From Streptomyces cinerochromogenes (GTDB taxonomy: Bacteria > Actinomycetota > Actinomycetes > Streptomycetales > Streptomycetaceae), in NCBI RefSeq assembly GCF_014648635.1, contig NZ_BMRM01000014.1:62001-126000 (forward strand): DNA of 64,000 nucleotides. Direction: 5' to 3'. The notes under the pieces are model-generated. The model saw only the letters and a program-made list of their open reading frames with translations, ran no database searches and was not told the DNA's origin. This document shows positions 51,642-61,039 of this stretch, in pieces (within the stretch, counting starts at the first letter, position 1; each line of letters opens with the position of its first letter). A program made the position numbers and the translations under genes.

Positions 51642-54026
51642 TCAGTGTGTCCCCGGCTGCGTCTCCTGCTCGAAGCGCGCGTGGAACCGGCGGTTGTGGT
51701 CCACATGGCGTTCGGGGCCGGTCAGGGTCACCGTCGCCGTCAGGCGGGTGTCGGTGCTGGACGCCGCCAGACGCAGGTGCAGCTCGCCCGGTTCGACCAC
51801 CCGCCGTCCGTCGCGGCCGGTGAAGGCGGCCAGGTCGGCCGGCACGGTCACCCGCAGCCGGTGGGCCTCGCCCGCGGCGAGCGCGACCCGGGCGTAGCCG
51901 ACGAGACGCTGCACCGGCTGGACGACGGAGGCGACCGGGTCGTGCAGGTAGAGCTGGACGACTTCGGTGCCGGCCCGCTCCCCCGTGTTGCGCACGGTGA
52001 AGGCGAGGGAGAACTCGCCGCCGGTGTCCGCCTCCGGCCGGTCGACCGTCAGGCCGTCCCAGGCGAAGGACGTGTAGGCCAGGCCGTGCCCGAACGGGAA
52101 GGCCGCCGTGGGATCGATGCTGGACACGTCGCTGGCCTGGGCGAGACGCGCCCCGAGGTAGGTGGCGGGCTGGCCGCCGCCGTCGCGGGGCACGCTGACG
52201 GGCAGCCGTCCGGACGGGTTGATCCGGCCGCTCAGCACGCCCGCGATGGCGGTGGTGCCCTCCGCTCCGGGGAAGAAGGACTGCACGATCGCGGCGGCCT
52301 CGTCGGCGGCGCGGCCGAGGGCGTAGGGCCGGCCGGCGAGCAGGACCGTCACCACGGGCGTACCCGTGTCGAGCAGCGCGTCGAGCAGTCGCTGCTGGGC
52401 GCCGGGCAGCGCCAGGGACTCCGCGTCGCAGCCCTCGCCGCTGGTCCCCCGGCCGAAGAGGCCGGCGCGGTCGCCGAGGGCCGCGACGACGACGTCGGCC
52501 TGGCGCGCGGTGCCGACGGCTTCGGCGATGCCGAAGACGTCGCCGTCGTCGACACCGGTGCCCGTGACGACGGTGACCTCCGCGTCGGGGAACTCCCGCC
52601 GGAGGGCGTCCTCCAGTGTGGGCAGGTCGATGCCGGGCGGTGTCTGCGGGTGGTGCACGCCGACGTGCTGGGGGAACGAGTAGCAGCCCAGCACGGCCGT
52701 CGGAGCGGTCGCGTTGGGGCCGATCAGGGCGATGCTGCGTGGCCGGGCCAACGGCAGGGTGCCGTCGTTGGCCAGCAGGACGACCGCTTCCTCCGCCACG
52801 GTACGGGCCAGTTCCCGGTTCTCGGAGGTGTCCAGGTCGACGGTGCCGCGCAGGGCGTCGGGGTCGTCCAGGTCCGCTCCCGCGAGTGCGGCGGGCACCG
52901 GGTTCCAGTCCGCGTCGAGCAGTCCGAGCCGGGCCTTCTGGACGAGCACCCGGCGCAGCGCCCGGTCGATGAGCGCCTCCGGCACCCGGCCCGCGGCGAC
53001 GGCCTCGGCGAGCGGCGCGCCGAACGTCTTCACGGTGGGCAGTTCCACGTCGACTCCCGCGCGCAGGGCCGTGGCCGCGGCCTGGGCCCAGTCACCGGCG
53101 ACACCGTGCAGGGTCTTCAGGAAGGCGATGCCGAAGTAGTCGGCGACGACGGTGCCGTCGAAGCCCCACGTCTCCCGCAGCAGCCCGGTGAGCAGGTCCT
53201 CGTCGGCCGCCGAGGGCATTCCGTCGGTGTCGGTGTAGGCGTGCATGACGGAGTCGGCTCCGCCCTCGCGTACGGCCATCTCGAACGGGGGCAGGATGAC
53301 GTCCGCCCGTTCGCGCGGGCCCATGCCGACGGGTGCCAGGTTACGGCCCGCGCGGGAGGCGGAGTACCCGGCGAAGTGCTTCAGGGTGGCGACGACTCCG
53401 GCGGACTGCAGGCCCTGGACGTAGGCGGTGCCGATACTGCCGACGAGGTAGGGGTCCTCGCCGATGGTCTCCTCGACACGGCCCCAGCGCGCGTCGCGCA
53501 CCACGTCCAGGACGGGCGCGAGGCCCTGGTGGACTCCGACGGACCGCAGGTCGCGGCCGATGGCGGCGGCCATCCGGCGGATCAGGCCGGGATCGAAGGT
53601 GGCGCCCCAGGACAGGGGGACGGGGTAGGCGGTGGCCCCCCAGGCGGCGAATCCGGCCAGGCACTCCTCGTGGGCCAGCGCGGGGATGCCGAAGCGGTTC
53701 GCGGCGGCGATCCGCGTCTGGGTGCGCAGCAGGGACAGCGCGCCGAGCGCCGGGTCGACGGGCGCCGTGCCGAAGGGGCGGGTCAGCTGGCCGAGCCCGG
53801 CCGGCAGGAGCGCGTCGAGGTCGACGGCCTCCTCCATGTCGTGCTGGTGCGGGGCGACTTCGCCGCCCTCGTCGGACGCGCCGACCCACACGCCGTACAG
53901 CTGGGCGATCTTCTCCTCGACGGTCATCGCGTCGATCAGCGCGGACACGCGGGTACCGATGTCCTGGGTGGGGTCGTTCCAGAGGGGGACTTCGGGGGTG
54001 GTCTCTACGGCCACGTTGGCGGTCAC
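51642..54026 (-). CDS. bxlA: Glycoside hydrolase family 3, beta-xylosidase/beta-glucosidase
   Basis: 794 residues, no signal peptide, so intracellular. N-terminal GH3 barrel with GWGRVEETIGEDPYLVG and the nucleophile Asp in GTVVADYFGIAF; then the (alpha/beta)6 domain (EEAVVLLANDGTLPL) and a C-terminal fibronectin type III-like domain (TVRNTGERAGTEVVQLYL). Start GTG overlaps the permease stop by 4 bp. As the last gene of a bxlEFG-like operon it most likely cleaves imported xylo-oligosaccharides. Symbol by operon analogy. Confidence 0.83.
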   Translation of the reverse strand: MTANVAVETTPEVPLWNDPTQDIGTRVSALIDAMTVEEKIAQLYGVWVGASDEGGEVAPHQHDMEEAVDLDALLPAGLGQLTRPFGTAPVDPALGALSLLRTQTRIAAANRFGIPALAHEECLAGFAAWGATAYPVPLSWGATFDPGLIRRMAAAIGRDLRSVGVHQGLAPVLDVVRDARWGRVEETIGEDPYLVGSIGTAYVQGLQSAGVVATLKHFAGYSASRAGRNLAPVGMGPRERADVILPPFEMAVREGGADSVMHAYTDTDGMPSAADEDLLTGLLRETWGFDGTVVADYFGIAFLKTLHGVAGDWAQAAATALRAGVDVELPTVKTFGAPLAEAVAAGRVPEALIDRALRRVLVQKARLGLLDADWNPVPAALAGADLDDPDALRGTVDLDTSENRELARTVAEEAVVLLANDGTLPLARPRSIALIGPNATAPTAVLGCYSFPQHVGVHHPQTPPGIDLPTLEDALRREFPDAEVTVVTGTGVDDGDVFGIAEAVGTARQADVVVAALGDRAGLFGRGTSGEGCDAESLALPGAQQRLLDALLDTGTPVVTVLLAGRPYALGRAADEAAAIVQSFFPGAEGTTAIAGVLSGRINPSGRLPVSVPRDGGGQPATYLGARLAQASDVSSIDPTAAFPFGHGLAYTSFAWDGLTVDRPEADTGGEFSLAFTVRNTGERAGTEVVQLYLHDPVASVVQPVQRLVGYARVALAAGEAHRLRVTVPADLAAFTGRDGRRVVEPGELHLRLAASSTDTRLTATVTLTGPERHVDHNRRFHARFEQETQPGTH

Positions 54027-54841
54027 TTTCCTCCCATGCCCATCAGGCCCTGGACGAGGGCCCGGCGGGCGAACAGGTAGACGAGCAGGACGGGCACCAT
54101 GGACAGCGTCACGGCTCCCAGCAGACCGGGGATGTCGACGCCGTGTTCGGTCTGGAAGTTGTACAGACCGAGGGTGATCACCTTGGTCGAGTCGGACTGG
54201 GTCAGGACGAGCGGGAACAGGAAGCCGTTCCAGGCCTGGAGCGCGGAGAACACCACGATCGTGGACAGGCCGCCGCGCGAGAGCGGGACGACGAGCTGGA
54301 AGAACATCCGCCGGGGGCTCGCGCCGTCCATCGTCATGGCTTCGAACAGCTCCGGGGAGATGTCCCGCATGGCCCCGCTGAGGATGAGCGCCGACATCGG
54401 CAGGCAGAACGCGGCGGTGGGCAGGATGACCCCGAGCAGGTTGTCGTACAGCCCCGCCTCGCTGATCAGGTAGAACATCGGCACGATGACGGCCTGGGCC
54501 GGGATGGCGAGGCCCAGCAGGAACAGCCGGAAGACCTGCGAGGTGACACGGCTGCGGCTGCGTACGATCGCGTAGGCCAGGGGTGGTACGAGCAGCAGCA
54601 CCACGCCGACGACGCAGAGGGTGACGACGATGGTGTTGAGGAAGTACCGGCCGAAGCCCGAGTCGAACGCCGCGGTGTAGTTGTCGAGGGTGAAGTCGCG
54701 GGGGAAGGACACCGGGCCGTGCTTCGCGTAGTCCTGCCGTGTGCGCAGGGTCGCGGCGAGCATCACGTACAGCGGCAGACCCACCAGAACGAGCCAGACG
54801 ATCGAGCCCGCTCCGGCCAGGTAGTTGGGGCGGTGCCTCAT
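54023..54841 (-). CDS. bxlG: Xylo-oligosaccharide ABC transporter permease (MalG type)
   Basis: 272 residues. Six hydrophobic segments; EAA loop EAMTMDGASPRRMFFQLVVPLSRGG. Overlaps both neighbours by 4 bp. Part of the binding protein-permease-permease-GH3 operon. Sugar assignment is from GH3 and xylanase context. Confidence 0.85.
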   Translation of the reverse strand: MRHRPNYLAGAGSIVWLVLVGLPLYVMLAATLRTRQDYAKHGPVSFPRDFTLDNYTAAFDSGFGRYFLNTIVVTLCVVGVVLLLVPPLAYAIVRSRSRVTSQVFRLFLLGLAIPAQAVIVPMFYLISEAGLYDNLLGVILPTAAFCLPMSALILSGAMRDISPELFEAMTMDGASPRRMFFQLVVPLSRGGLSTIVVFSALQAWNGFLFPLVLTQSDSTKVITLGLYNFQTEHGVDIPGLLGAVTLSMVPVLLVYLFARRALVQGLMGMGGK

Positions 54842-55791
54842 GACACCCCCTCCATGTCGCTGCGCATCTTGTCGTAGCCGGAGACGCGGACCACGATGAG
54901 CGAGACCACCGTGGCGGCGACGACCAGGCAGAGGGCGATGGCCGAGCCGGCGCCGAAGTCGAATCCCTTGAAGGCCTTCTGGTACATGTAGTAGGCGCTG
55001 ATCGTGGTGTCGGTGCCCGGTCCGCCCTGGGTGAGGATGAGCACGGTCTCGAAGGTGGTCAGCCCGCCGACGATCATCAGGATCATCGAGGTGATGACCG
55101 AGTTGCGCAGCTGCGGCAGCGTGATGTGGAAGAACTGGCGGTAGCGCCCCGCGCCGTCGATCGCGGCCGCCTGGTACAGCACCGGCGGGATCGCCCGGGC
55201 CGCACCCTGGTAGATCAGCGTGTGGAACGGGGTGAACTGCCAGGTGCTGACGAAGGCCAGCACCCCGATGGCCGTGGCCTGCTCGCCGAACAGGTTGCCG
55301 TCCCCGAACAGCCAGGTCATCCGCGCGGGGATGCCGAAGTTCGGGTCGAGCAGCGCCCGCCAGAGCACCGAGACCGCGGTGGCGGACAGCAGCAGCGGGA
55401 CGAAGTAGACCGCCGAGAGGACGGCGCGGTTGCGCTGGTGTCCGGCGGCCCAGACGCCGAGCACGATGCTCAGCGGGGTCTGGATGACCACGCCCAGGGC
55501 GGTGAGCAGCAGGGTCAGCCAGATGCTGTTGATCATCACGGGGTCGTCGAGGATGCGCTCCCAGTTGTCCGTCCCGACGAACTGCGGTGACCCCAGGCCG
55601 TTCCAGCTCATGAAGGACAGCACCGCCACCATGACCAGCGGTGCGAGGGCGAAGAGGGCGAAGAACAGGGTGGCGGGCAGGGCCCAGAGGAAGCCGGGGC
55701 GCGTGCCGCGTGCGGTGTGGGAGTCCTCCGGCCGCCGCCGGGCCTTGCCGGGCGCGGCGGTGGGCGGAGCGCTCGTGAGCTGTGTGGTCAT
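54838..55791 (-). CDS. bxlF: Xylo-oligosaccharide ABC transporter permease (MalF type)
   Basis: 317 residues. Six hydrophobic segments; EAA loop QAAAIDGAGRYRQFFHITLPQLRNS. Overlaps the next permease by 4 bp and follows the binding-protein gene by 7 bp. No ATPase in the operon. Confidence 0.85.
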   Translation of the reverse strand: MTTQLTSAPPTAAPGKARRRPEDSHTARGTRPGFLWALPATLFFALFALAPLVMVAVLSFMSWNGLGSPQFVGTDNWERILDDPVMINSIWLTLLLTALGVVIQTPLSIVLGVWAAGHQRNRAVLSAVYFVPLLLSATAVSVLWRALLDPNFGIPARMTWLFGDGNLFGEQATAIGVLAFVSTWQFTPFHTLIYQGAARAIPPVLYQAAAIDGAGRYRQFFHITLPQLRNSVITSMILMIVGGLTTFETVLILTQGGPGTDTTISAYYMYQKAFKGFDFGAGSAIALCLVVAATVVSLIVVRVSGYDKMRSDMEGVS

Positions 55792-55798
55792 CAGCGGT

Positions 55799-57097
55799 TC
55801 ATTCGGTCGGGAGGGCCTGCATGGCCTTGATGAAGCCGTCCGTGTCGAGCTGTCCGTTGAAGAACTGCTGGACGGTCTGGTGGATCGGCGTCATGGCCGA
55901 CGGCGGGAAGGCCTGGTCCCAGGACAGCTGGAAGGACTTGGCCTTGGCGACGAGGTCGTACTGGAAACGGGAGTACTCGGGGCTGGCCGAAGTGTCGAGG
56001 AACTTCGGTGTGTTGGTGGTCGTGGGCAGGTTGCCGATGGCCATCTGGGCCTTGACGAACTCGTCGGAGTACATCAGCTTCAGGAACTCGGCGACCGCCT
56101 CGGGGTGCTTGGTCTTCTTCAGCACCGAATAGAAGTTGTTGGTGTTGCCGACGACGTCGGACGGGTCGCCCTTGCCGCCGGGGATCGTCGGGAACGTGCT
56201 GTAGCCGAGGCCCTTGGCGGCGAAGTCCTTCGCGTCCTGCTGCTGCTGCGCGTAGTACCAGGACCCCATCAGCTCGAAGCCGGCCTTGCCCTGGGCCACC
56301 AGCGCGGGCGAGGCGCCGTTGGTGTACTTCACCGAGTCGTAGTTCTTGCCGAAGGCGCCGGTGTCGACCAGTTCCTTGAGCATGCCGAGCGCCTTCTTGC
56401 TGTCCGCGCTCGCCCAGGCGTCCTTGTCGCCGCTCAGGGCCTTCTGGAACAGCTCCGGGCCGGCGACGCGGTCGTAGACGTACTCGAACCACATCAGCGT
56501 CGGCCACTGGTCACCGCCGCCCAGGGCGATCGGTGTGACGCCTTCGGACTTGAGCTGCTTGACGGCGGCGAGGAGTTGGTCCCAGGTCGCCGGCTGCTTG
56601 ACGCCCGCCTTGTCGAGCACCTCCTTGTTGCTGAACAGCAGCACCGGCTGGGTGCCGCGCATGGGGATGCCGTAGGGCTTGCCCTCGACGACCGCGCTGT
56701 TGTAGACGCTGGGCAGGAACTTGTCGTCGAGGTTCGGGTCCTTCTTGACGAAGTCGTCCAGCGGCATCAGCAGCCCGGCCTTGACGAACGGCTGGATGCT
56801 GCCGCCGCCCCAGTTGAAGAAGATGTCCGGCGCCTGCGGTGTATTGATGATCGTCTGCAGCTTCTGCTGGTAGTCGGCGCCTGGAATGGTGTCGAGGACG
56901 GCCTTGACCTTCGACGTCTTGTTGAAGGTGTCGACCATCTGCTTCTCGACCTTGTTGCTGGCGTCCCCGTAGACCAGCACGTGGATCCTGCCGTCGTCCG
57001 AGGAACCCCCGCCGCTTCCGTTCCCGCACGCCGCGAGACTCGCCGCGAGGGCGAGTGTCGCTCCGCAAGCGAGCACGCGGGGCATCCGTGTACGCAT
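55799..57097 (-). CDS. bxlE: Xylo-oligosaccharide-binding lipoprotein
   Basis: 432 residues. Signal peptide with lipobox LAASLAACGNGSGGG (Cys about 24), then a SBP_bac_1 fold (PDIFFNWGGGSIQPFVKAGLLMPLDD, GQ-like RGTQPVLLFSNKEVLDKAGVKQPATWDQLLAAVKQL). First gene of the operon. A CCGAAAGTTTCGG palindrome lies 14 bp before its start, facing a divergent LacI gene. Resembles BxlE of streptomycetes. Confidence 0.85.
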   Translation of the reverse strand: MRTRMPRVLACGATLALAASLAACGNGSGGGSSDDGRIHVLVYGDASNKVEKQMVDTFNKTSKVKAVLDTIPGADYQQKLQTIINTPQAPDIFFNWGGGSIQPFVKAGLLMPLDDFVKKDPNLDDKFLPSVYNSAVVEGKPYGIPMRGTQPVLLFSNKEVLDKAGVKQPATWDQLLAAVKQLKSEGVTPIALGGGDQWPTLMWFEYVYDRVAGPELFQKALSGDKDAWASADSKKALGMLKELVDTGAFGKNYDSVKYTNGASPALVAQGKAGFELMGSWYYAQQQQDAKDFAAKGLGYSTFPTIPGGKGDPSDVVGNTNNFYSVLKKTKHPEAVAEFLKLMYSDEFVKAQMAIGNLPTTTNTPKFLDTSASPEYSRFQYDLVAKAKSFQLSWDQAFPPSAMTPIHQTVQQFFNGQLDTDGFIKAMQALPTE

Positions 57098-57110
57098 GGT
57101 CGTCCGCCTT

Positions 57111-57123
57111 CCGAAAGTTTCGG
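57111..57123. promoter_or_regulatory. Xylan-regulon operator at the bxl operon
   Basis: CCGAAAGTTTCGG, arms CCGAAA and TTTCGG. A half-site CGAAAGT lies at 57133-57139. This matches the GAAA(C/G)TTTC element described for streptomycete xylan genes and is repeated at the xylanase genes (59979, 60085). Confidence 0.8.
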
Positions 57124-57236
57124 ATTAAAAGTCGAAAGTCCTGCGGCTGGACAGTAGGAGGCCGGGGAAGAAATGGTCAACGGTCGTGCACGTACGCAGC
57201 CAAACCGTTACCCGCGTCGTGGCCTATGCTGCGCCC

Positions 57237-58259
57237 ATGCGCGAAGAAGCCCAGGTCGGTCGCAGAGTTACCTTGGCAGCCGTGGCCAGAGAAGCCGGCG
57301 TCTCGCTTCCGACAGTTTCGAAGGTCCTCAACGGCCGTTCGGATGTCTCCCCCACGACCCGAGCCAAGGTGGAGCGTCTTCTGGAGATCCACGGCTACCG
57401 CCGACGGGCCGCCGGGCCGCCGCAGGCCCCCCTCATCGAGATCGTCTTCCACGAACTGGAGAGCGTCTGGGCGATGGAACTGATCCGCGGTGTGGAGAAC
57501 GTCGCCAAGCGGAACGACGCGACCGTGGCGCTCACCGAGAGCGGGACACGGCAGGCTCCCGGGCCGGAGTGGATCGAGGGCGTGCTGCGCCGCCGGCCCC
57601 TCGGCGTGCTGCTGGTCTTCTCCACCGTTCCGGAGGATGTGAAGAGGCAGCTGCGGTCCCGGGCCATCCCGTTCGTGATCGTGGACCCGGCGGGCGATCC
57701 CGACCCCGACGTCCCGTCGGTCGGCTCCGCCAACTGGGCCGGAGGCGTGGCCGCCACCCGTCACCTCACCGAACAGGGACACGAGCGCGTCGCCATCATC
57801 ACCGGACCCGAGGACCTGATGTGCTCACTGGCCCGGCTGGACGGATACCGGTCGGCGATGGCGATGGCGGGCCACGAACCGGACCCGCGGCTGGTGCGTT
57901 TCGGGGACTTCCACGTCCAGGGCGGCTTCGAGCACGCCATGGACCTCCTTCGGCGCCCGGACCGCCCGACGGCGATCTTCGCCGGGAGCGACCTGCAGGC
58001 ACTGGGCGTCCTTGAGGCGGCGCGGGTGCTGGGCCTGAGCGTGCCCGGGGATCTGTCGGTGGTGGGGTACGACGACGTACCGCCGGCCCGGTGGTCGAGC
58101 CCGCCGCTGACCACCGTGCAGCAGCCGCTCCAGCGCATGGCCGAGGAGGCGGCACGGATGCTGCTGCGCCCCACCGACCCCGGCAAGACGGCACTGCGCA
58201 TCGAACTCGCCACACACCTGGTGATACGGCAGAGCACCGCGCCGCCCGCCCTCGGCTGA
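57237..58259 (+). CDS. bxlR: LacI-family regulator of xylan/xylo-oligosaccharide genes
   Basis: 340 residues from ATG 57237; GTG 57186 is less likely. Helix-turn-helix VTLAAVAREAGVSLPTVSKVLNGRSDVSPTTRAKVERLLEIHGYRRR, then a ligand domain (VPSVGSANWAGGVAATRHL; IFAGSDLQALGVLEAARVLG; VVGYDDVPPARW). Divergent from the transporter operon and next to the operator at 57111. Expected to repress bxlEFGA and xylanases until xylo-oligosaccharide binds. Confidence 0.87.
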   Translation: MREEAQVGRRVTLAAVAREAGVSLPTVSKVLNGRSDVSPTTRAKVERLLEIHGYRRRAAGPPQAPLIEIVFHELESVWAMELIRGVENVAKRNDATVALTESGTRQAPGPEWIEGVLRRRPLGVLLVFSTVPEDVKRQLRSRAIPFVIVDPAGDPDPDVPSVGSANWAGGVAATRHLTEQGHERVAIITGPEDLMCSLARLDGYRSAMAMAGHEPDPRLVRFGDFHVQGGFEHAMDLLRRPDRPTAIFAGSDLQALGVLEAARVLGLSVPGDLSVVGYDDVPPARWSSPPLTTVQQPLQRMAEEAARMLLRPTDPGKTALRIELATHLVIRQSTAPPALG

Positions 58260-58291
58260 ACCCCCGTACACCGGCAGGGGCGTTGCGGGTG

Positions 58292-58708
58292 TCAGGCGTC
58301 CCCTTGGGCGGGCGGCCGGAAACAGGCGACGACGGTCTTGCCGTGCGGACAGGGCCGGGCCTCCCAGTGGTCGGCCAGGGCGTCCATCAGCAGCACGCCG
58401 CGCCCGCCGGGCTGGAGCACCCCGGGGTTCCGGGGCCCGGGCAGCACCGGGGAGGTGTCGTGCACCGCGATGTGCAGGCAATCGTTGTCCCAGGACATCA
58501 CCAGCTGGGCGGTGCTGTGCGCGTGCACGTGGGCGTTGGTGACCAGTTCGGACACCACCAGCAGCACGTCGTCCACCGTCTCGGGGGCCGAGCGGGTCCA
58601 GCCCAGCTCGGCCAGATGGGCTCGCGCCCAGTCCCGTGCCGTCTTGACCTGACTGTCGAGCGGCAGTGAGCGCGCCCAGCCCACCGCGCGAAGCGAACGT
58701 CCGTCCAC
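58292..58708 (-). CDS. ATP-binding protein, anti-sigma/serine kinase (HATPase_c) type
   Basis: 138 residues from GTG 58708 (GGAGAGG upstream). GHKL motifs: VDDVLLVVSELVTNAHVHAHS (N-box), LHIAVHDTSP and QPGGRGVLLMDALADHW. Same class as 9979-10374 but on the chromosome. No partner seen nearby. Confidence 0.87.
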   Translation of the reverse strand: MDGRSLRAVGWARSLPLDSQVKTARDWARAHLAELGWTRSAPETVDDVLLVVSELVTNAHVHAHSTAQLVMSWDNDCLHIAVHDTSPVLPGPRNPGVLQPGGRGVLLMDALADHWEARPCPHGKTVVACFRPPAQGDA

Positions 58709-58797
58709 GAGTCTTCCTCTCCGTACCGGCCCGGCCGTGTCCCGTCCATCCGGCTACCCGCGCACGGCTCGGGTACGGCTGCGACGTGGATTTCGGG

Positions 58798-58843
58798 GTG
58801 GCCGTGCCACGGGTTCGGGGGTGGCCGTGCCACGGGTTCGGGG
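58798..58843. repeat. 23-bp tandem repeat, two copies
   Basis: GTGGCCGTGCCACGGGTTCGGGG occupies 58798-58820 and recurs at 58821-58843. Each copy contains the small palindrome GTGGC-CGT-GCCAC. Lies between the anti-sigma-like gene and the GH10 gene end; otherwise this 170-bp gap is empty. Confidence 0.6.
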
Positions 58844-58881
58844 GCGGCTGGGCCATGGACGGCCGGGACGGGCGGCCTTCG

Positions 58882-59958
58882 CTATCCGGCCGCTTCGGAC
58901 CGCGCCCGGCCCGCCAGCTCGGACTGGAGAGCCCGGTACGCCGGCTTCGGGCGGTAGTCCTCGTCGAACAGGTTGGCCGCGCCCTCACCGGGGAAGGTGT
59001 CCGGGACCCAGGAGTACCGGTCGGTGAAGCCCCAGACGGTGAACGAGATGCAGCGGCGGGTGCGCAGACAGGCGTCGAGCAGCCGCCGGTACCCCTCGGC
59101 CTGGGTGGCGAGCCTGCCGGAGTCGGCCGGCACCGGCATGCGGACGTCCGCCTCCGTCACCGCGGTGGCCAGACCGAGCCTGTCGAAGCGGGCGAAGTTG
59201 TCCGCCATGCCGGTGGGCAGGTCGTACCGGATGCTCAAGTGCCCCTGGAAGCCGACGCCGTCGACGGGTACGCCCGCGGCGCGCAGGCTGCGGAGCAGGT
59301 CGTAGACGGCATCGCTCTTCGGTCCCGTCCACTCGGTGTTGTAGTCGTTGTAGAAGAGCAGGGCGTGCGGGTCGGCCTCGTGCGCCCAGCGGAAGGCGTC
59401 GGCGATGTAGCCGGGGCCGAGCGTGCGCAGCCATATGCTGTCGCGCAGCGTCCCGTCCTCGTTGAACGCCTCGTTGACGACGTCCCACTGCCAGATCCGG
59501 CCCTTGAAGTGCCGCACGGTGTCGGTGATGTGCCGGTGCAGGGCGGCGCGCAGTCGACCGGCGTCGAGGTCGCCCGCGGTGAGCCAGGACGGCAACTGGT
59601 TGTGCCAGACCAGGACATGGCCGCGCACCTTCTGTCCGTGCCGGTGCGCGAAGTCGACCAGGCGGTCGGCGGCGGCCCAGTCGTACTCGCCCTGGCGGGG
59701 TTCGAGGGACTCCCACTTCATCACGTTCTCCGGGGTGACGGTGGAGAACTCGGAGCCCGTGAGCCGACGGTAGTCGGTGTCGTCGGTGAGCGCGGAGACG
59801 TCGACGGCGGTACCGATCCGCAGGTGGTCGTCGGCGGCGAGCTGCCGCAGCGGACGGTCGGGCGCCGCGGGGCCGCCCGACGCGTGGGAGGGGCTCGCGA
59901 CGGCGAGCGGAAGCAGGGCGAGACAGCAGGCTGTCGCGAGGAGGCGGGGCAGGTTCAC
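58882..59958 (-). CDS. Secreted endo-1,4-beta-xylanase, GH10
   Basis: 358 residues from GTG 59958 (GGGAG five bases upstream; GTG 59964 also in frame). Sec signal peptide LLATACCLALLPLAVASPSHA. GH10 landmarks: TPENVMKWESLEP, GHVLVWHNQLPSWL, acid/base Glu in WDVVNEAF, FYNDYNTE, VGFQGHL, nucleophile Glu in AVTEADVRMP and VWGFTDRYSW. No carbohydrate-binding module. A CGAAAGTTTCG operator sits 21 bp before the start. Cleaves xylan outside the cell. Confidence 0.93.
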   Translation of the reverse strand: MNLPRLLATACCLALLPLAVASPSHASGGPAAPDRPLRQLAADDHLRIGTAVDVSALTDDTDYRRLTGSEFSTVTPENVMKWESLEPRQGEYDWAAADRLVDFAHRHGQKVRGHVLVWHNQLPSWLTAGDLDAGRLRAALHRHITDTVRHFKGRIWQWDVVNEAFNEDGTLRDSIWLRTLGPGYIADAFRWAHEADPHALLFYNDYNTEWTGPKSDAVYDLLRSLRAAGVPVDGVGFQGHLSIRYDLPTGMADNFARFDRLGLATAVTEADVRMPVPADSGRLATQAEGYRRLLDACLRTRRCISFTVWGFTDRYSWVPDTFPGEGAANLFDEDYRPKPAYRALQSELAGRARSEAAG

Positions 59959-59978
59959 GGGCACTCCCGGAAAGAGGT

Positions 59979-59989
59979 CGAAAGTTTCG
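59979..59989. promoter_or_regulatory. Xylan-regulon operator at the GH10 gene
   Basis: CGAAAGTTTCG, the same element as at 57111-57123, immediately upstream of the GH10 start. Confidence 0.78.
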
Positions 59990-60084
59990 GCATGCCTTAC
60001 GAGCGTTGCGTCACGCTAGGCAGACGGCCTCGGCGCGTCAACCACCGCGCCCCGCCATATTTCCGCGGAGGATTCGATCGGCAT

Positions 60085-60144
60085 CGAAACTTTCGCACCT
60101 ACACCCGGTTTATGGCCGCCGAGTTTCGATGAAGTTTCGGAAAC
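60085..60144. promoter_or_regulatory. Xylan-regulon operators at the GH11 gene
   Basis: CGAAACTTTCG (60085-60095) is a perfect palindrome. GTTTCG half-sites follow at 60123-60128 and 60134-60139, the latter continuing as GTTTCGGAAAC. They lie between the divergent GH10 and GH11 genes. Confidence 0.78.
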
Positions 60145-60278
60145 GGACGCATTGACCGCCGTTTCCGCCCGGCCCCATACTCTCCAGCAATCGAGCCCTC
60201 CCCGCAGGGACGACCCCCCACCCATTGCATGGCGCGATCATGACAATTCGCGCCGAGCGCTCTCATCCAGGAGGACGC

Positions 60279-60974
60279 ATGGACATGGACCACGCCCTTT
60301 CCCGCCCGATGAGCCGCAGGGGCTTCATCAACCGTGCCGGTGCCCTGGCGCTGGCCACGTCCGCCTCCGGGCTGCTGCTGCCCGGCACCGCCCACGCCGC
60401 CACGACCATCACCAGCAACCAGACCGGCACCGACAACGGCTTCTTCTACTCCTTCTGGACCGACGCGCCGGGAACGGTCTCCATGACCCTGAACTCCGGC
60501 GGCAACTACAGCACCTCGTGGCGCAACACCGGCAACTTCGTCGCGGGCAAGGGCTGGAGCAACGGCGGACGCAGGACCGTTTCCTACTCGGGCAGCTTCA
60601 GCCCGTCCGGCAACGCCTACCTGGCGCTGTACGGGTGGACCTCGAACCCGCTGGTGGAGTACTACATCGTCGACAACTGGGGCACCTACCGGCCCACCGG
60701 AACCTACAAGGGCACGGTCACCAGCGACGGCGGCACGTACGACATCTACCAGACCACCCGGTACAACGCCCCGTCCGTCGAAGGCACCAGGACCTTCAAC
60801 CAGTACTGGAGCGTCCGGCAGTCCAAGCGGACCGGCGGCACCATCACCACCGGCAACCACTTCGACGCCTGGGCCCGCGCCGGCATGCCCCTCGGCAGCT
60901 TCAGCTACTACATGATCCTGGCCACCGAGGGCTACCAGAGCAGCGGCAGCTCCAACATCACGGTGAACGGATGA
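60279..60974 (+). CDS. Secreted endo-1,4-beta-xylanase, GH11 (Tat signal)
   Basis: 231 residues from ATG 60279 (AGGAGG upstream). Twin-arginine signal SRRGFINRAGALALATSASG, cleavage after HAA region. Jelly-roll GH11 sequence: DNGFFYSFWTDAPGTVSMTLNSGGNYS, YLALYGWTSNPLVEYYIVDNWGTYRP (nucleophile Glu in VEYYIV), RTFNQYWSVRQSKR and the acid/base Glu in ILATEGYQSSG. No binding module. Divergent from GH10 with shared operators. Confidence 0.94.
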   Translation: MDMDHALSRPMSRRGFINRAGALALATSASGLLLPGTAHAATTITSNQTGTDNGFFYSFWTDAPGTVSMTLNSGGNYSTSWRNTGNFVAGKGWSNGGRRTVSYSGSFSPSGNAYLALYGWTSNPLVEYYIVDNWGTYRPTGTYKGTVTSDGGTYDIYQTTRYNAPSVEGTRTFNQYWSVRQSKRTGGTITTGNHFDAWARAGMPLGSFSYYMILATEGYQSSGSSNITVNG

Positions 60975-61039
60975 CCGCCCCGCCCCTTCCCGTCACGCCC
61001 CGCCGCGGCCACGCCCGCCCCTGAGGAGGACCCACCCGC

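Noticed and set aside
51576..54080. 834-codon plus-strand frame opposite GH3
   Set aside because: Antisense of a strongly supported GH3 gene; no family features.
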